Shown here in pieces: positions 12,408 through 24,649 of a DNA stretch of 64,000 nucleotides (position 1 is the stretch's first letter; the number at the start of each line of letters is the position of its first letter). The DNA comes from Aporrectodea caliginosa (lineage: Eukaryota > Annelida > Clitellata > Crassiclitellata > Lumbricidae): NCBI GenBank assembly GCA_020284085.1, contig JACEVL010000099.1, positions 462,988 through 526,987 of the forward strand, in the 5' to 3' direction. Position numbers and translations under genes: made by a program. The notes under the pieces were generated by a model. It ran no database searches and was not told where the DNA came from. It saw only the letters and a list, made by a program, of their open reading frames with translations.

Positions 12408-13398
12408 CAGTGAGGATTATATATATATATATACTAGCAATTTTTACTCGGCGTTCGCCCGGGTTTTCCCCAGGCGTAATTTTTAACGGCTGCAAATAAA
12501 GGCTACTTACTTACTATATTTGCTGATGGGCTTCAAATATTTAAAAAATGTCCATATATCTGAATGGAAACGATATTTAGAGGTGAACATAGTTGCTTTG
12601 CCCGTGTACTGCACGGGTTATCTCTACCTTAATAATAGGCTATAGGCAATATTATTATTTTGTTCCCCGTTCTTTACGGTTTATCTCTACCTGAAATAGG
12701 CGTATTATTTTGTTCCCCGTACTACACGGGTTATTTCTAAATTATAATAGGCGTATTATTTGCCGTTGGCCAGCGTGACGTAAGATTGCATATTTAGCCG
12801 CGTGACGTAATTTAAGATTGCATATTAATTTTAGTGACGTGGACAAATGGGCATGCTTATAATGTCCATAAATCGGAATTGAAAGCAAATTATGAGCTGA
12901 AAGTAATTGGGATGAGATAGAAATTCGAATAGCTAAAGTAAGTTTCGAGTTGCTTTGACCTAGAAAATCGGCAATGGCCGTGGTTGCAAAAATGTGAGCT
13001 TAGTGTAATTAGGTCACCAAATCTGTAAATGGTTGCGCTGACCTAGAAATTCGCCCGTGGCGACTTCTGATTGGTTGCTAGATGCTCCGTGTGACGTAAG
13101 ATTGCTTATTAAGCATGCGTGACGTGAACAAATGGCCTTACTATGGGCGGTATTGAAATAAGCTCGCTGAAAAGTTAAATTTAAAATGGCCATATATCGG
13201 CGTTTAAATAAAATTGCGAACTGAAAATAGTCGCGTTGACCTAGACGTTGCGTAATAATGCTTTGTAAATTTTTTCAACTCGCTAAACCGTTCCGTTTCG
13301 GAGCCTTTAGCCGGACAGCGATGCATTGCAAACATACATACATACGGAAGGACAAACTTTAAGAATTATAGTATAAGATATATATATATTGTATATAT
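12369..13398. mobile_element. Unclassified element inserted in a (TA)n tract
   Basis: A unit of about 945 bp (12434-13378, from actagcaatttttactcgg to agtataagat) is flanked on both sides by (TA)n (12369-12433 and 13380-13398). It contains repeated internal words: gtactgcacgggttatctctacc, gtgacgtaagattgc and cctagaaat. The right end, reverse-complemented (atactataa ... gcgag), resembles 32525-32610. No ORF. Confidence 0.6.
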
Positions 13399-13465
13399 TC
13401 ATATTATGCCTACTGATAAGGATGTAAGAGTTGCCTGGGTGTGAATGTCTGGCAGGCACACCGAC

Positions 13466-13466
<1 letters not shown>

Positions 13467-13520
<54 letters not shown>
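13467..13520. repeat. (CAGA)n microsatellite
   Basis: About 13 units of the cagacaga tetranucleotide. Confidence 0.95.
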
Positions 13521-13639
13521 GTGAAAATGCAGCAAAGTATCCTACTAATAAATAATCTGTAGTAAAACTTTGTTGATTAATGTAAGGAGAGAAGCATCGT
13601 CCGGCGCTGGTATGCCTGCAGGCCGTCACAGGCAGACAG

Positions 13640-14790
13640 TGTTCTTGATAAAGCGCTGTTGATAACGACCCTGTTGTGTTGATATTGAGACGGTCCCTGT
13701 CGCTGAAAAGATCATGCGTCGCTGCTTATGACCATGGTCGACTGGTTGAGCGCTTGTCCAGAATGTACGGGATTCGCTCGGTTGAGTTCGACTGGCTTCA
13801 CTCTTACCTCTGCTGTCGCCAACAGACAGTGATCTTCGACGGGGTTCTCTTATCCGACCGCTCTCTCATCTGCGGAGTACCTCAAGGCTCAGTGCTCGGA
13901 CCGCTGCTGTTTCTACTCTACACCGCCAACGTGGGAGAGCCTGCGCAAGTCTCGATCTGTCACCTCATTTCTATGCTGACGAAACCCAGCTCTAAACGTC
14001 AGGTTGTACACCAGCGACCGCGAATGGAGCTTGGTATTGAGCAGATCGCTGAGTGTGTGCGATCAAATAGACTGCGACTTAACCGCGAGAAGACAGACTT
14101 TCTGTGGTGTGCAAACTGTGCAACCTCGACACCGGTGCGCCGAGCATCTGCGGGGCTTCGATCGCGCCTTCGACCTCGGTGCGTGATCTCGGAGTCGTGC
14201 TGGAATCTGATTTGTCCATGAGGCGCCATGTCTCGTGGACGGTCGGCTGTTGCTTTCGTCAGCTCCGTCTCATCAGGAGCTGTATAAAGTCTTTGCATTT
14301 CGAGACAGCAGCCGTTACTGCTTTCGTCATCTCTCAAGTGGACCGCTGTAACAGCTTGCTGGCTGGCGCGACTGAGTGTCTCCGGGACGAACTGCAGTCG
14401 GTGCTTAACGCCGCTGCGAGGCTTATTTGTTACAGGAGAAAATACCATAACGTCACTCCTTCGAGTTGTCGTTCACGAGCTGCCTGTCCCGTTCTGCATC
14501 AAGTTCAAGCTGTGTTTACTTGTATACATGCAAAGCACTTCACAGGGCAGCGCCCGAGTATTTGCACGACTACTGCGCAGAGACTCATTCGTCTGCGTTT
14601 GGGCTGCGACTTAGATCGCTTAAGAAGACCGACCTCCACGTACGGAGAAGCCATAGATCTTCTTACCTTACATTACTTTGTCTTACCTCTTATCTCACTT
14701 GTGACTGATCCCTGGGGTGGGGTGAGCGGCAAGCGTAATGCTGAATGCTTTATTGAATGTTTTAAATTTAAATGTTTCCGGTTATAGTGG
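13640..14790 (+). mobile_element. CR1/L2-like LINE, RT domain to 3'UTR, broken
   Basis: Reads LVERLSRMYGI, then ICGVPQGSVLGPLLFLLYTA (RT palm), a frameshifted catalytic box HFYADETQL around 13963-13995, then NRLRLNREKTDFLWC, SCIKSLHFETAAVTAFVISQ and NSLLAGATECLRDELQSVL. At least two frameshifts make it inactive. It is 5'-truncated, without an endonuclease domain. Its 3' tail is shared with 3340-3545. Confidence 0.85.
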
Positions 14791-15429
14791 CAATTATTAT
14801 AATGAGTTCAAGGTGGCTGTTACTTTATCACCCCCCCCCGCCCATTCTGTTTTAGCCTTAAGTCTATCTGGGGCCTGTACGGGCGTCCGATTCAGTGCAA
14901 TAAATGTTCACTTGAGAAAGGCTGTTGAACTTTTTATCTGTGATGACGGGCAGCATACCTATTACCTAAACGAGGCGTCGATTAGTGAACTTTGATTTTA
15001 TTATTATCTGTTTTGAATGCTTTTCAGTGACAGGTCCTGTGCAACAGACCACTCAAGTTGACAGTTGATTATGTTTTAAGACGTATACATACACCAGAGT
15101 GTATACATACACCAGAGACAGAGTGCGGATATGCAATTGGTTTAACGAAGAATATACTTACTTCCATAGTCACGGTTTTCCGTGCAAGGTAAGTCTTGTC
15201 CATGGCGACTTGTTGGCGTGAAAGTTGAGTAATTGAAAACTTTTATCTTGTAAAGTAGTCTATTTAGTTTGGGTGACCGGCGAGATGAGTCATATGAGAC
15301 TTCACCTGTAGCCCACCACTCAGCTTGTACAATTTGTGTACTGTGCATAATGCTTTGCACAGACTACCATCAGAGATTCATGAAACCGCCTGAGACCCAG
15401 AAAACAGACTGCAGAGGATAAGCAATACG

Positions 15430-15715
15430 AGATGGAACGTTCATAATTATCTGAGTTTAAAAGTTGACCGAATATCTTTACTGCATTCGGTGTCCTCGGT
15501 TATAAGAGAGCTAAGATAGAGGAATGTATCCATCTGCTACAGCCGGCTGCCTTGTACCGTGATGTCACATGTGGCAACATTTTATTACCATAGTCTTAGT
15601 CTTGCCCGAATTAATCAATAGTTTCTGTCTGTTGCCTGGTCTGTCCAAAGTTTCGCCACCTACTCTAACTCGACTTCTGAGTCTATCAACAGTAAAGTGT
15701 CATTAGCAGTGTTTT
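15430..15715 (-). mobile_element. LINE reverse transcriptase relic, copy B
   Basis: Duplicate of 4840-5130, with the same degraded RT words in antisense and a few extra indels. Confidence 0.7.
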
Positions 15716-16054
15716 AGTTGTCAAAGAAGAGCTGGGTGGTGTCGACTATTTTACAGATTACCATAGAACATGAGCACAGGTCAGAATCAAATGTTGTTAA
15801 TTATGTTGAACACGAAACAACTGACGATTTAATTTAGATATATCCTGACAATTGAGATACATCCTGACGCCAAACTTCTTTTCAGTTAGGCTATTATAGG
15901 CCTACTAAGCTGAGGGGGGTTAAAAGAAGAGCTAGCGAGTTTCAACCTTTAACCACCGGTATATCTCGTATTTGTAGTTGTTCTTCCTCACATTGGAATT
16001 CTGTAGTCCACCGATAGCCTTCCTGATAACGATCTCCGACATAATGTTCAACAG

Positions 16055-16115
16055 TTGAGGTGTCCATAAATTAAGCCTTGCGCATTTTAAGGCTTAATTT
16101 ATGCACACCTTAACC
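16055..16115. repeat. Copy-B-specific hairpin
   Basis: aggtgtccataaattaagcc and its near-exact inverse ggcttaatttatgcacacct are separated by about 10 nt. Copy A has only one arm (ggtatgcacaaattaagcct near 5446-5466), so the second arm arose by local inverted duplication after the copies separated. Confidence 0.75.
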
Positions 16116-16492
16116 GTTCAACATTATGGGCGTACCACTTAGCCTATACGCTTTTGTGCTCGCAAAACAACTAGATTCTTGTGCAACTGATCTGTAATAC
16201 TTTAAATTTAAATTAATTCCAAATAGTCACACTAAATATATTAGCACGTGTTTCAATGTATTTAGGGCACTTCACCCAATGTACTATATATATACAATTT
16301 ATATGTAAACTGTTTCACATATATTAATAATTATATATTCGTTTAATTGTGACGCTATGTTATATTATGTTATGTTATGTTAATTGCAAGACCAGATGAC
16401 CAACCGCAACTGGGTACAATAAAAAGTACTACAACTGAACTAGGAATTATCTTTAAAGCGTCACATTTGGTTTAAAGATTGTGGGCCAGATT

Positions 16493-16800
16493 TTACTGAT
16501 TGTCGATATATGATTCGGAATATAGAATTACGGTAATCCTTTGCTGGCTGAGAAAAGTCATGCGGCCTCTGAAGAAGGCTGTAATTGTATAGCGTGCCAG
16601 CGAGGGAAACAAACTGCGCTGGACGTGGGTTTCATTAGTCCTTGCCTCGCCAAAGAGGCGCTCGTCTGCTTTGGCAGCCCCTTTTTCTGCACTGGGAGCC
16701 ACCTCCGGCAGATACCCCAATCTCTGTGCGCGGCGCAGCAATCGCTCCACCCTTTGATTGTCCTCTACGGTGGTAAAGCCCCACCATGAGGGGTAGCATA
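16493..16800 (-). mobile_element. LINE C-terminal relic upstream of GT61 gene 2
   Basis: Minus-strand translation gives WWGFTTVEDNQRVERLLRRA, GYLPE, KADERLF and HVQRSLFPSLARY, a well-known C-terminal signature of invertebrate non-LTR elements. It is frameshifted near its end. It is the better preserved partner of 5830-6115. Confidence 0.8.
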
Positions 16801-17207
16801 CATGAGGCGGACTATAGCGGTGGCCTCCGTGACCGTATGCAGAACCTTTTCTGATAGACCATGGTTCCATTGTACTCACAAAGTGTAAAGGGAGCTGAAA
16901 CATGCACTAAGAACCTCATCGACGCACAGCGACGTGCTGTGAGGCCCGCAGGTTGTCCAGTTGTGACCCTACTATCGTCATTGTTTTGACCCTTTCAGCA
17001 TTCAGAATAGGCTCCGGACGCTCAGCGATACCTCGCCAGGCGAGACATTCTATACTAAACCACGCTATTCCATAATTATAGCCTACTATTCCATTCGTGT
17101 GTTTTTGATTATTAATTATCGTATTTTATATGTTTGTTCGACTTATTCTCTTACTGCTATATCGTTCTATCCTGCAATAACAGTAATTCGTTTGTCTTAA
17201 ATTTCAG

Positions 17208-18912
17208 TTCCGCTAACATGTTACTGGAAGTGAATAAGCCATATATGAAACAAGTCCAATGTTTGGGCATAAAAAGCAGTGTCATCTTGTTCTTCATAGT
17301 GACCTTCACAGTTCTCGTCTTGATGAATGTTCTCGACGTTTCTCTGATACAGTTTCAAGTCAATGTGTCGAGTGAAGGGAGTGTCCAGATGGCATCGAAT
17401 AGATCTGGCTGTAACCCAGCCAAGCCAACCCTAAATGAAACAACCAAACCATTTCCGGCTCTTATCCTTCTAGCATGTGGTCGAACACTCGAACGCATTC
17501 AAATTCTCAACGATGCAATTGAACGCTTACGCAATCAACAGCTGATGCCAATTAAGAAAACACAGGACTGGAATATAAGCGCACCTGACCAACTACATTT
17601 GCTAGCCGAGTGGAACGAAAGTTTCTTAAAAGAGTTATCCAATTACTCACAGGTAACGACCGTCATTCTACCCTGGCTACGCAGTCCTCTACAAGAAGAA
17701 GAGGAATGGAGTTCCTTGAACGATTCATCAAACCTCCTCATTCGAGAGTATTACGAGTCAACTGCCACTGATCCTCTGTGTACATGGATCGAAACTCCGG
17801 GAAAAGTGGAATTCAGTTTTGACGTCATTAATAACTGGACATGCAATCGAAACAAGACGCGTGGAGCCATTCCGAGGTCGATATCTCTGCTCGCACTAAA
17901 CGCAAAGCCTCCCTACAAAGACTATTATTTTCCTTCAGCATTCCCGGATCAATTTTTTACTCAACTGCCTCGAATACTTCACTCTATGTACATAATTAGG
18001 TCCGGTATTGCAAATGAAATCGGCGATGTGTTCATACGGAATGCTAAGATAGTTCCATATGCGTGTTTTCCAGATAAGAAATTAAATCCTCCAAAAGATA
18101 TTGACCATATCCCTCTTTATGATGAGGTGTTCGTTATCGCTCAGTCGTTCGGTGAAAATGTCTACCATCGGTTGGCAGAAGTGACACCACGAATTGCAGT
18201 CTTTGTTGAATTTCTAGTTCGAAATCCAACGATAAAGATCTTAGCACGGGAGAACTATGGCCGAACGGTTGAACTGTTGACTGTCTTGGGAATTAAGAGA
18301 GATCGTATCATTAGTGGTTGGTGTCGATCGGAAATCATTTACCTACCAAGAGCCTCTACATGCTGTTTTCCGCATTTCCTCGAGACTCAAGTCCTATCTC
18401 TACACTACCGACAATACCTGAAGAAAAACTTTCCAAATGACACCCGAAACAAAGTCATCATAATCCGAAGGACAAGATTTCGCTATTTTCACAATCAACC
18501 TGCGATCGAAAGAGTCGTAGAAATGGCGGCGAAGGAGTATAATCTCAGCTACGAAGTATTTAAGGATAATCCGCCGCCTTCCTTTGTTGACATGATGCGT
18601 ATATTCAATGCGGCTGTCATGGTAGTCGCACCTCATGGTGCCGGTTTGGGTAACCTCGTTTTCTCAGAACCTGGAACGTTCGTCGTGGAAGGGGTTTGCA
18701 ATCGTCCACATACGAACCTCTTCTTCCAGAGAACCGCTCAGGTACTCGGACACCGGTGGCACGGAATTCCTTCAAGCGGCGGGTGCAGTACTACTTATCC
18801 AGGTGGTGTAGTAGTCGGCGAGGTCACGATCGAACCTTCCATCATGAACGATACAATTAGGACCTATTTAGATTTGTGGCGTGCAACAAGTTTCAGAAAA
18901 ACTTCGTCTTAA
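17208..18912 (+). CDS. GT61/DUF563 glycosyltransferase, gene 2
   Basis: Exon begins after atttcag (17201-17207) and ATG is at 17218, in the same ten-base context as gene 1. An in-frame ATG at 17134 lies upstream of the acceptor and is rejected. The product is 564 aa. It has an N-terminal tail with KQVQCLGIKS, a single membrane anchor near residues 20-41, NVYHRLAEVTPR, NKVIIIRRTRFR and APHGAGLGNLVFSEPGTFVV (Gly replaces Ala at the LGN position). It is closest to gene 1, as expected from the segmental duplication. The C-terminal segment between SSGGC and VTIEPSI (TTYPGGVVVGE) differs in sequence and length from the other copies. It is a predicted Golgi/ER lumenal transferase; donor and acceptor are unknown. 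Confidence 0.9.
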
Positions 18913-19200
18913 TAACAAAACTGTCATAAATGTTTGCTTGTAAGATGCTTGACTGCAGCAAGGTATCGAGGTTTTATTTAATGTTAAACACCGCGACGTG
19001 TTGTTCAGAGGTATCTGTAAGGTTTAAAGTTGTGTCTAGCTTCGGCAGAACAGAACCACATGAGAGGAAACTGAGGGTGGTGACTAGATGATCTGATAGC
19101 AACTGGACAGCGTTACAATTTTGACTATTATCGTGTTGGAGTGTCATAGGATCTTGACAGAATGGCAACTCTTAGACCATTGTAATGTTCTGCAAGTTCT
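18913..19200. other. 3' flank shared with gene 3
   Basis: Homologous to 22982-23240 behind gene 3 (aagttgtgtctarcttcggcagaac, ggtggtgact, gagtgtcataggatcttgac). No coding. The 3'UTR probably lies here, but a clear polyadenylation signal was not identified. Confidence 0.6.
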
Positions 19201-19450
19201 GAATCTTTGCGTATTCGAGCTTTGTTCGATTTAAAACCTGCCTTTTCCGCCTCTGCCTCCATTGTTTACTCTAACCTTGACTACTGTAATTCACGCTTCC
19301 TGAACCTTGAATCCAATCAAAGAAGGTTTCTTCAACTTATTCACATACATCTTGGCCAAGATGTCGCCAGGAGACCCAAGCTTCGCCATATTACTCCTAT
19401 ACTTAAATTAGACCAGAGTAATTTATCTCTCTGTCAATTTGTAAAATTTT
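19200..19450 (+). mobile_element. LINE RT C-terminal relic downstream of gene 2
   Basis: Reads IRALFDLKPAF, IVYSNLDYCNSRFLNLESNQ and RRPKLRHITPILK. These are CR1-like RT C-terminal words in a single open frame of 81 codons. It is truncated on both sides. Confidence 0.8.
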
Positions 19451-20030
19451 AGTGAATTATGTTCAGAATAGACAGTTATTGCCAAAGCTAAAAAAAGACA
19501 CAGCAGAAACCTAACACTAAAACTCTTAAGCCAAATATTCTTTAACACTCTTGCGTCAAGTGACTGCAGAATTGCAAATCAGGAATACTTTTTAGTCAAA
19601 ACATGCTGTGAAATAACATCTGGTCTCCATTAAAATTAGCACTCATAGTTTCATTGCAACCCCAAAATGAATTAAGATCAGCCATAGTAAACCTATTAGT
19701 AAGGTGTTATTTGAAGGCCTGAAAGATCTGAAAATCGTTAGCCAATAAATAAACCGTGGCATTTAGAAACAGTCGTAGAATTAACTATCAATATTTTTGC
19801 CCCGAGTTATCACACATCTCTGTCATCCCTTAACCTTTGAGAATGTTTAAACTATTCAATTAGAAGTATTAGCCGTGTTTACTTGGCTGCCTGTGGTGTA
19901 TCGAATCACATATACCAGATGGAAATTAGCAACTTCTGAAAATCTGATAAGATATTGGATGAAGGTGGGACAGTCCATGTTGCAGGCTGGAGAGATAAGA
20001 TTATTTTAATGGCCGGTCTGTGGTGGCCCG
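19451..20030. other. Intergenic, no gene seen
   Basis: AT-rich, with no recognised repeat or exon. Confidence 0.35.
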
Positions 20031-20049
20031 GGGACTCCGATATAGCCGT

Positions 20050-20545
20050 GGACACACACACACACACACGCACACACACACACACACACATATATACATA
20101 ACACATGCACACACTACTACACAGGAACACACACACACAACAGTTTTACACACGTTAACAATTTTGGCTTGCGAGCAAACACACACACACACACACATAA
20201 GTTGGACGATACAATATACTAAATCTGTGTTTTCACATAAAATTATATATACAAACTATTATATAATAAAGTATTCTATATACAGGAATTCGTGTATTAA
20301 TAACGTGTGCCATACGGTTGCTTATCAACAGTTTTACTGATACCGAACGTTAACAATTTTGGCTTGCGAGCATATGGCCACGTCTTCACCATGTTGAAGG
20401 CCGTCGTAATATTTTAAGTTGGACGATACGGTAATATTACTAAATCTGTGTTTTCTCATATCAAATTATTGCGGATGAAAAACTACGACAGTATAATAAA
20501 GTATATTTACATTACATTAATAATTATTTGTATTAATAACGTGTG
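20050..20545. repeat. (CA)n tracts and a tandem duplication of about 200 bp
   Basis: (CA)n runs lie at 20053-20090, 20120-20140 and 20178-20198. The block cgttaacaattttggcttgcgagca ... taagttggacgatac ... ctaaatctgtgttttc ... gtattaataacgtgtg occurs twice (about 20152-20310 and 20346-20550). The CA expansion interrupts only the first copy. Confidence 0.85.
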
Positions 20546-21256
20546 TGCTCGGACCCGCCATTGGTGACTCTGTTTCTCATTTATTGCAACGTACTATTGA
20601 CAGTTTCTTTGTGTTCTAGCTGACAGTATGTAGGCCACGTAGATAAAACGTACAATGCAATTGAGACAGCACAATAGTTGCATGTGAAGAGAAAAGGATG
20701 GATTCAGTACAGCCACAGCGGTCATCAAAAGTCTTCTAGTCAGCTGACAGAAACTTGAGCAGTACCATTTCTCGTATTATAGCGTTAATACGCGGCGCTA
20801 ACCAGCATTAGACAAGCTAACACACACTAACAGTGACAAGACGTAATGAAGGCATACATATATATATAGCGAATTTATATATACATATATACACATATAT
20901 ATATATATATTCTCCTGTATCGATAGTTTATTACGCAGCTTACCTACGTGCGGGTAACATCATCTCCACGTCTATAGGCTATAGATAGCTCGTCATGTGA
21001 AATCAACACTGATCGTATTGTTCAACTGCGAATAACCAAGGACACTTTTATGAATATGAGTGTCTCTAAGCACACCATCAACATTAACTGATATGCTACA
21101 TATATAAACCAATTGATATAATTATTTAACCTTGTGTTTGTGATGGTAGATTTGTCAACATGTTTATAGGCTATGTTGGCTCGACTAATTTAATGTTTTC
21201 ACATTAAATTGTTCTTTCCAGTATAAGGTGTTGTTTATTTGTTTTCAATATTTCAG
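20546..21256. other. Upstream region of GT61 gene 3
   Basis: No coding seen. (TA)n-rich at 20855-20910. By analogy with the other copies, this span should contain the 5'UTR exon or intron of gene 3, but no donor could be fixed. The acceptor is tattttcaatatttcag, ending at 21256. Confidence 0.4.
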
Positions 21257-22981
21257 TTCCGCAAACATAGGCTATAATTGGAAGTGAATCAATACACTAA
21301 TCTCCAGCACAACATGCAACAAGTCCAAAGCTTAGCAACAAAACGCGGAATCATCGTTCTGTTTTTCACAATAACCTTCACAGCCCTGACCTTGATGAAC
21401 ATTTTCGACGTGTCTCTGATACATTCTCACGTGAAGAAATGGAGCGAAGGCGGAGTGCAGATATCATTGATCAATTCTGTGTGCCACCACAACGAGTCAA
21501 CTTTTAAAGAAATAACCAAGCCATTTTCGGCTCTTATCTTTCTAGCGTGTGGACATTTACTCGAACGTATTCAACTTTTCAACGCTGCGCTTGAACGATT
21601 AAGAATTCAAAGGCTTATGCCAATTAAGAAAACTCAGGACTGGAATATAAGCGCACCTGATCAATTACATTTGCTAGCCGAGTGGAACGAAAGTTTCTTA
21701 AAGGAGTTATCCAATTACTCACAGGTAACGACCGTCATCCTACCCTGGATAAACAGTCCTCACCAAAGAGACGAGGATTGGAGTTCCTTGACAGATTCTT
21801 CAAACCTCCTCATTCGAGAGTATTACGAGTCAACTGCCACTGATCCTCTGTGTACATGGATCGAGACTCCAGGAAAAGTGGAATTCAGTTTTGACGTCAT
21901 TAATAACTGGACATGTAATCGAAACACGACGCGTGGAGCCATCCCGAGGTCGATATCTCTGCTCGCGCTAAACGCAAAGACTCCCTACAAAGGTTATTAT
22001 TTTCCGTCAGCATTTCCGGATCAGTTTTTTACTGAGCTGCCTCGAATACTTCACTCTTTGTACATAATTAGGTCTGGCATTGTAAATGGAGTTGGCGATG
22101 TGTTCATACGGAATGCGAAGATAGTTCCGTATGCGTGTTTTCCAGATGCGAAATTAAACACCCCACAAAATATAGACAAAATCCCTCTTTATGATGAGGT
22201 GTTCGTCATTGCTCAGTCATTCGGTGAACGTACTTACCATCGGCTGGCAGAAGTGACACCAAGAATTGCAGTCTTTATTGAATTTCTAATTCGAAATCCA
22301 ACGATAAAAATCCTAGCACGGGTGGACAATCATGGCCGAATGGTTGAACTGTTGACTGTTTTGGGAATTAAAAGAGATCGTATCATTAGTGGTAGGTGTC
22401 GAGCGGAAATTATCTATTTACCGAGAGCAACCACATGCTGTTTTCCGCATTTCCTCGAGACTCAAGTTCTATCTCTACATTACCAACAATACCTCAAGAG
22501 TAACTTTCCGAATGACACTCGAAACAAGGTCATTTTCATAAGACGGACACACCATCGTGTCTTCCACAATCAATCTGTTATCGAAAGAGTCGTAGAAATG
22601 GCGGCGAAGGATTACAATCTGAGCTACGAAGTGTTTAAGGATAATCCGCCGCCTTCCTTTGTTGATATGATGCGTATGTTCAATGCGGCTGTCATGGTTG
22701 TCGCATCTCATGGTGCCGGTCTGGCTAACCTCGTCTTCTCCGAACCTGGAACGTTCGTTGTCGAAGGGGTTTGCAATCGTCCACACACGAACCTCTTCTT
22801 CCAAAGAACTGCTCAAGTACTCGGACACCGGTGGCACGGAATTCCATCCAGCGGCGGGTGCAGTAATCCAGGTGCTGGAGTAGTAGGCGAGGTCACGATC
22901 GAGCCTTCCATCATGAACGATACAATTAGGACCTATTTAGATTTCTGGCATGCGACAACTCACAGGAACACTTCGTCTTAA
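21257..22981 (+). CDS. GT61/DUF563 glycosyltransferase, gene 3
   Basis: The exon begins at 21257. The start used by genes 1 and 2 is destroyed: the equivalent of aacatgtta reads aacataggc. The first in-frame ATG is at 21314, giving 555 aa. The N-terminal tail is therefore about nine residues shorter (MQQVQSLATKRG), but the membrane anchor IIVLFFTITFTALTLMNIF is intact. The GT61 core is complete, with YHRLAEVTPR, NKVIFIRRTHHR and ASHGAGLANLVFSEPGTFVV. Here Ser replaces the Pro of APHGAG found in the other three copies, a change at the family's most conserved motif that might affect activity. A possible aataaa polyadenylation hexamer follows within ten bases of the stop. Confidence 0.88.
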
Positions 22982-23810
22982 TAATAAAAACAATCTTGGA
23001 CTTCTGCATACAAGATGCTTGAGTGCATCAAGGTATAGCAGTTTTATTGACTTATTGCTCAGAGATGGTTTTAAGTTGTGTCTAACTTCGGCAGAACAAA
23101 ACCACTTGAGTGGAAATTGAGGTTGGTGACTCGAGGAACTGATAGCAAGTGGTTAGCGTTACCACTGAGACTATTATCGAGTCGGAGTGGCATAGGCTCT
23201 TGACAGAATAGCCACTCCTAGACTATAACAACGTTCTGCAAGTTAGAGACCTTTACCGCTGCCTCTTTTGTTCACTCGAACCTTGACTACTGTAATTCAC
23301 GCTTCCTGAACCTTGAAACCAATCAACATAGGCTTCTTCAACTTATTCATGTATGACTTGGCCAAGATGGTCGCAGGAAACCCAACCATCGCCATAATCA
23401 CTCCTATACTTAGATTCCACCAATGGCTGAACATTTCTGTAATCATTAATTTAAAGTCTCTATCTCCAAGCTCTGCAATATCCGAGCTCATATGAACGCA
23501 AATTCTGCATTATTCAATTATCTTATTCTCCACGATCGTCTTCAGATCCTTATCCCTTTCCTTAGTTGAAACAACTCGTGTTAAGTTCTTCAACTAATCC
23601 ATCTCTTCAGAAGTCCGTAAATTGACCCATCCTCTACCCGCCTCGTCGCTCAACCACCAACACCTGCCTAATGTACTCTATCACTTCTTAGGATCTCCAT
23701 TCAAACCTGTGTCCAACCTTTCCATCAAATCTTATTCTGATCCATACCTTCCATCGCCCAGCGCTTTCCAACTTCTCTCATTATAAACAGATCTTGCGTT
23801 ACAGCTTATC
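22982..23810 (+). mobile_element. 3' flank and LINE RT relic downstream of gene 3
   Basis: The shared 3' flank (to about 23240) is followed by a CR1-like relic. cgaaccttgactactgtaattcacgcttcctgaacc matches 19270-19310, and further LINE-like sequence (ctacccgcctcgtcgctcaacc) runs to the (CT)n tract. Confidence 0.7.
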
Positions 23811-23812
23811 TG

Positions 23813-24115
<303 letters not shown>

Positions 24116-24209
24116 CTTCTGGAAATTGTACTTTGTGTTTGTCATCTATGAACAACTTCTCTAACTTGACGTAGCGTTCTCGAATAGGCCTAAGCTTAGT
24201 TCCTAAATA

Positions 24210-24646
24210 AGGGTTCGTCCATTAATTACGTCAACTAATTTTAGGCAGTTTTTTACCCTCCCTGTCAACAACTGTCAAACATTGACGGACCCCCAAAAAA
24301 ATTATGTCAACAATTCCAGAACCCCCCCCCTACAAAAAGAAACACAATGGCTCAATACATGTAGAATCATGTTTTCAAATTTTTTTACACTAAAAAATGC
24401 AGTCTCGAATTTCACAATATATGAGTTTAGTTTATTACCAGCTTTTTAGTGGTATTAAACATTAAGCACTTTATACATTTTCAGCATTACTTAATGTTTT
24501 CGCTACCATTTTGAAGGTCCTGCGTTGATTTATTGGAAAAATTTGTTGACGTCAAATTGTACCGAACCCCCCTCCCCTTGTCAACAACTGTCAAACTTTT
24601 CCAAACCCCCTCCCCTATTTTGTTGACATAATTAATGGACGACCCC
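24210..24646. mobile_element. MITE with TA target duplication
   Basis: Termini agggttcgtccattaattac and its inverse (rc ggggtcgtccattaattatg) form TIRs of more than 20 bp flanked by TA (24208-24209 and 24647-24648). Subterminal ctgtcaacaactgtcaaac is repeated as cttgtcaacaactgtcaaac. There is no ORF. A Tc1/mariner-type TA target is consistent; the superfamily is inference. Confidence 0.8.
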
Positions 24647-24649
24647 TAA

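Larger units (their letters stand above)
14650..18920 (+). repeat. Segmental duplication, copy B
   Basis: Partner of copy A (3340-8300). The order LINE tail, antisense RT relic, antisense LINE C-terminus, 5' intron acceptor and GT61 gene is preserved. It differs by indels, including the absence of the 3930-4770 segment. Confidence 0.85.

Noticed and set aside
17134..17217. Upstream start giving a 592-aa GT61 gene 2
   Set aside because: The extension lies before the conserved splice acceptor and has no equivalent in the other copies.
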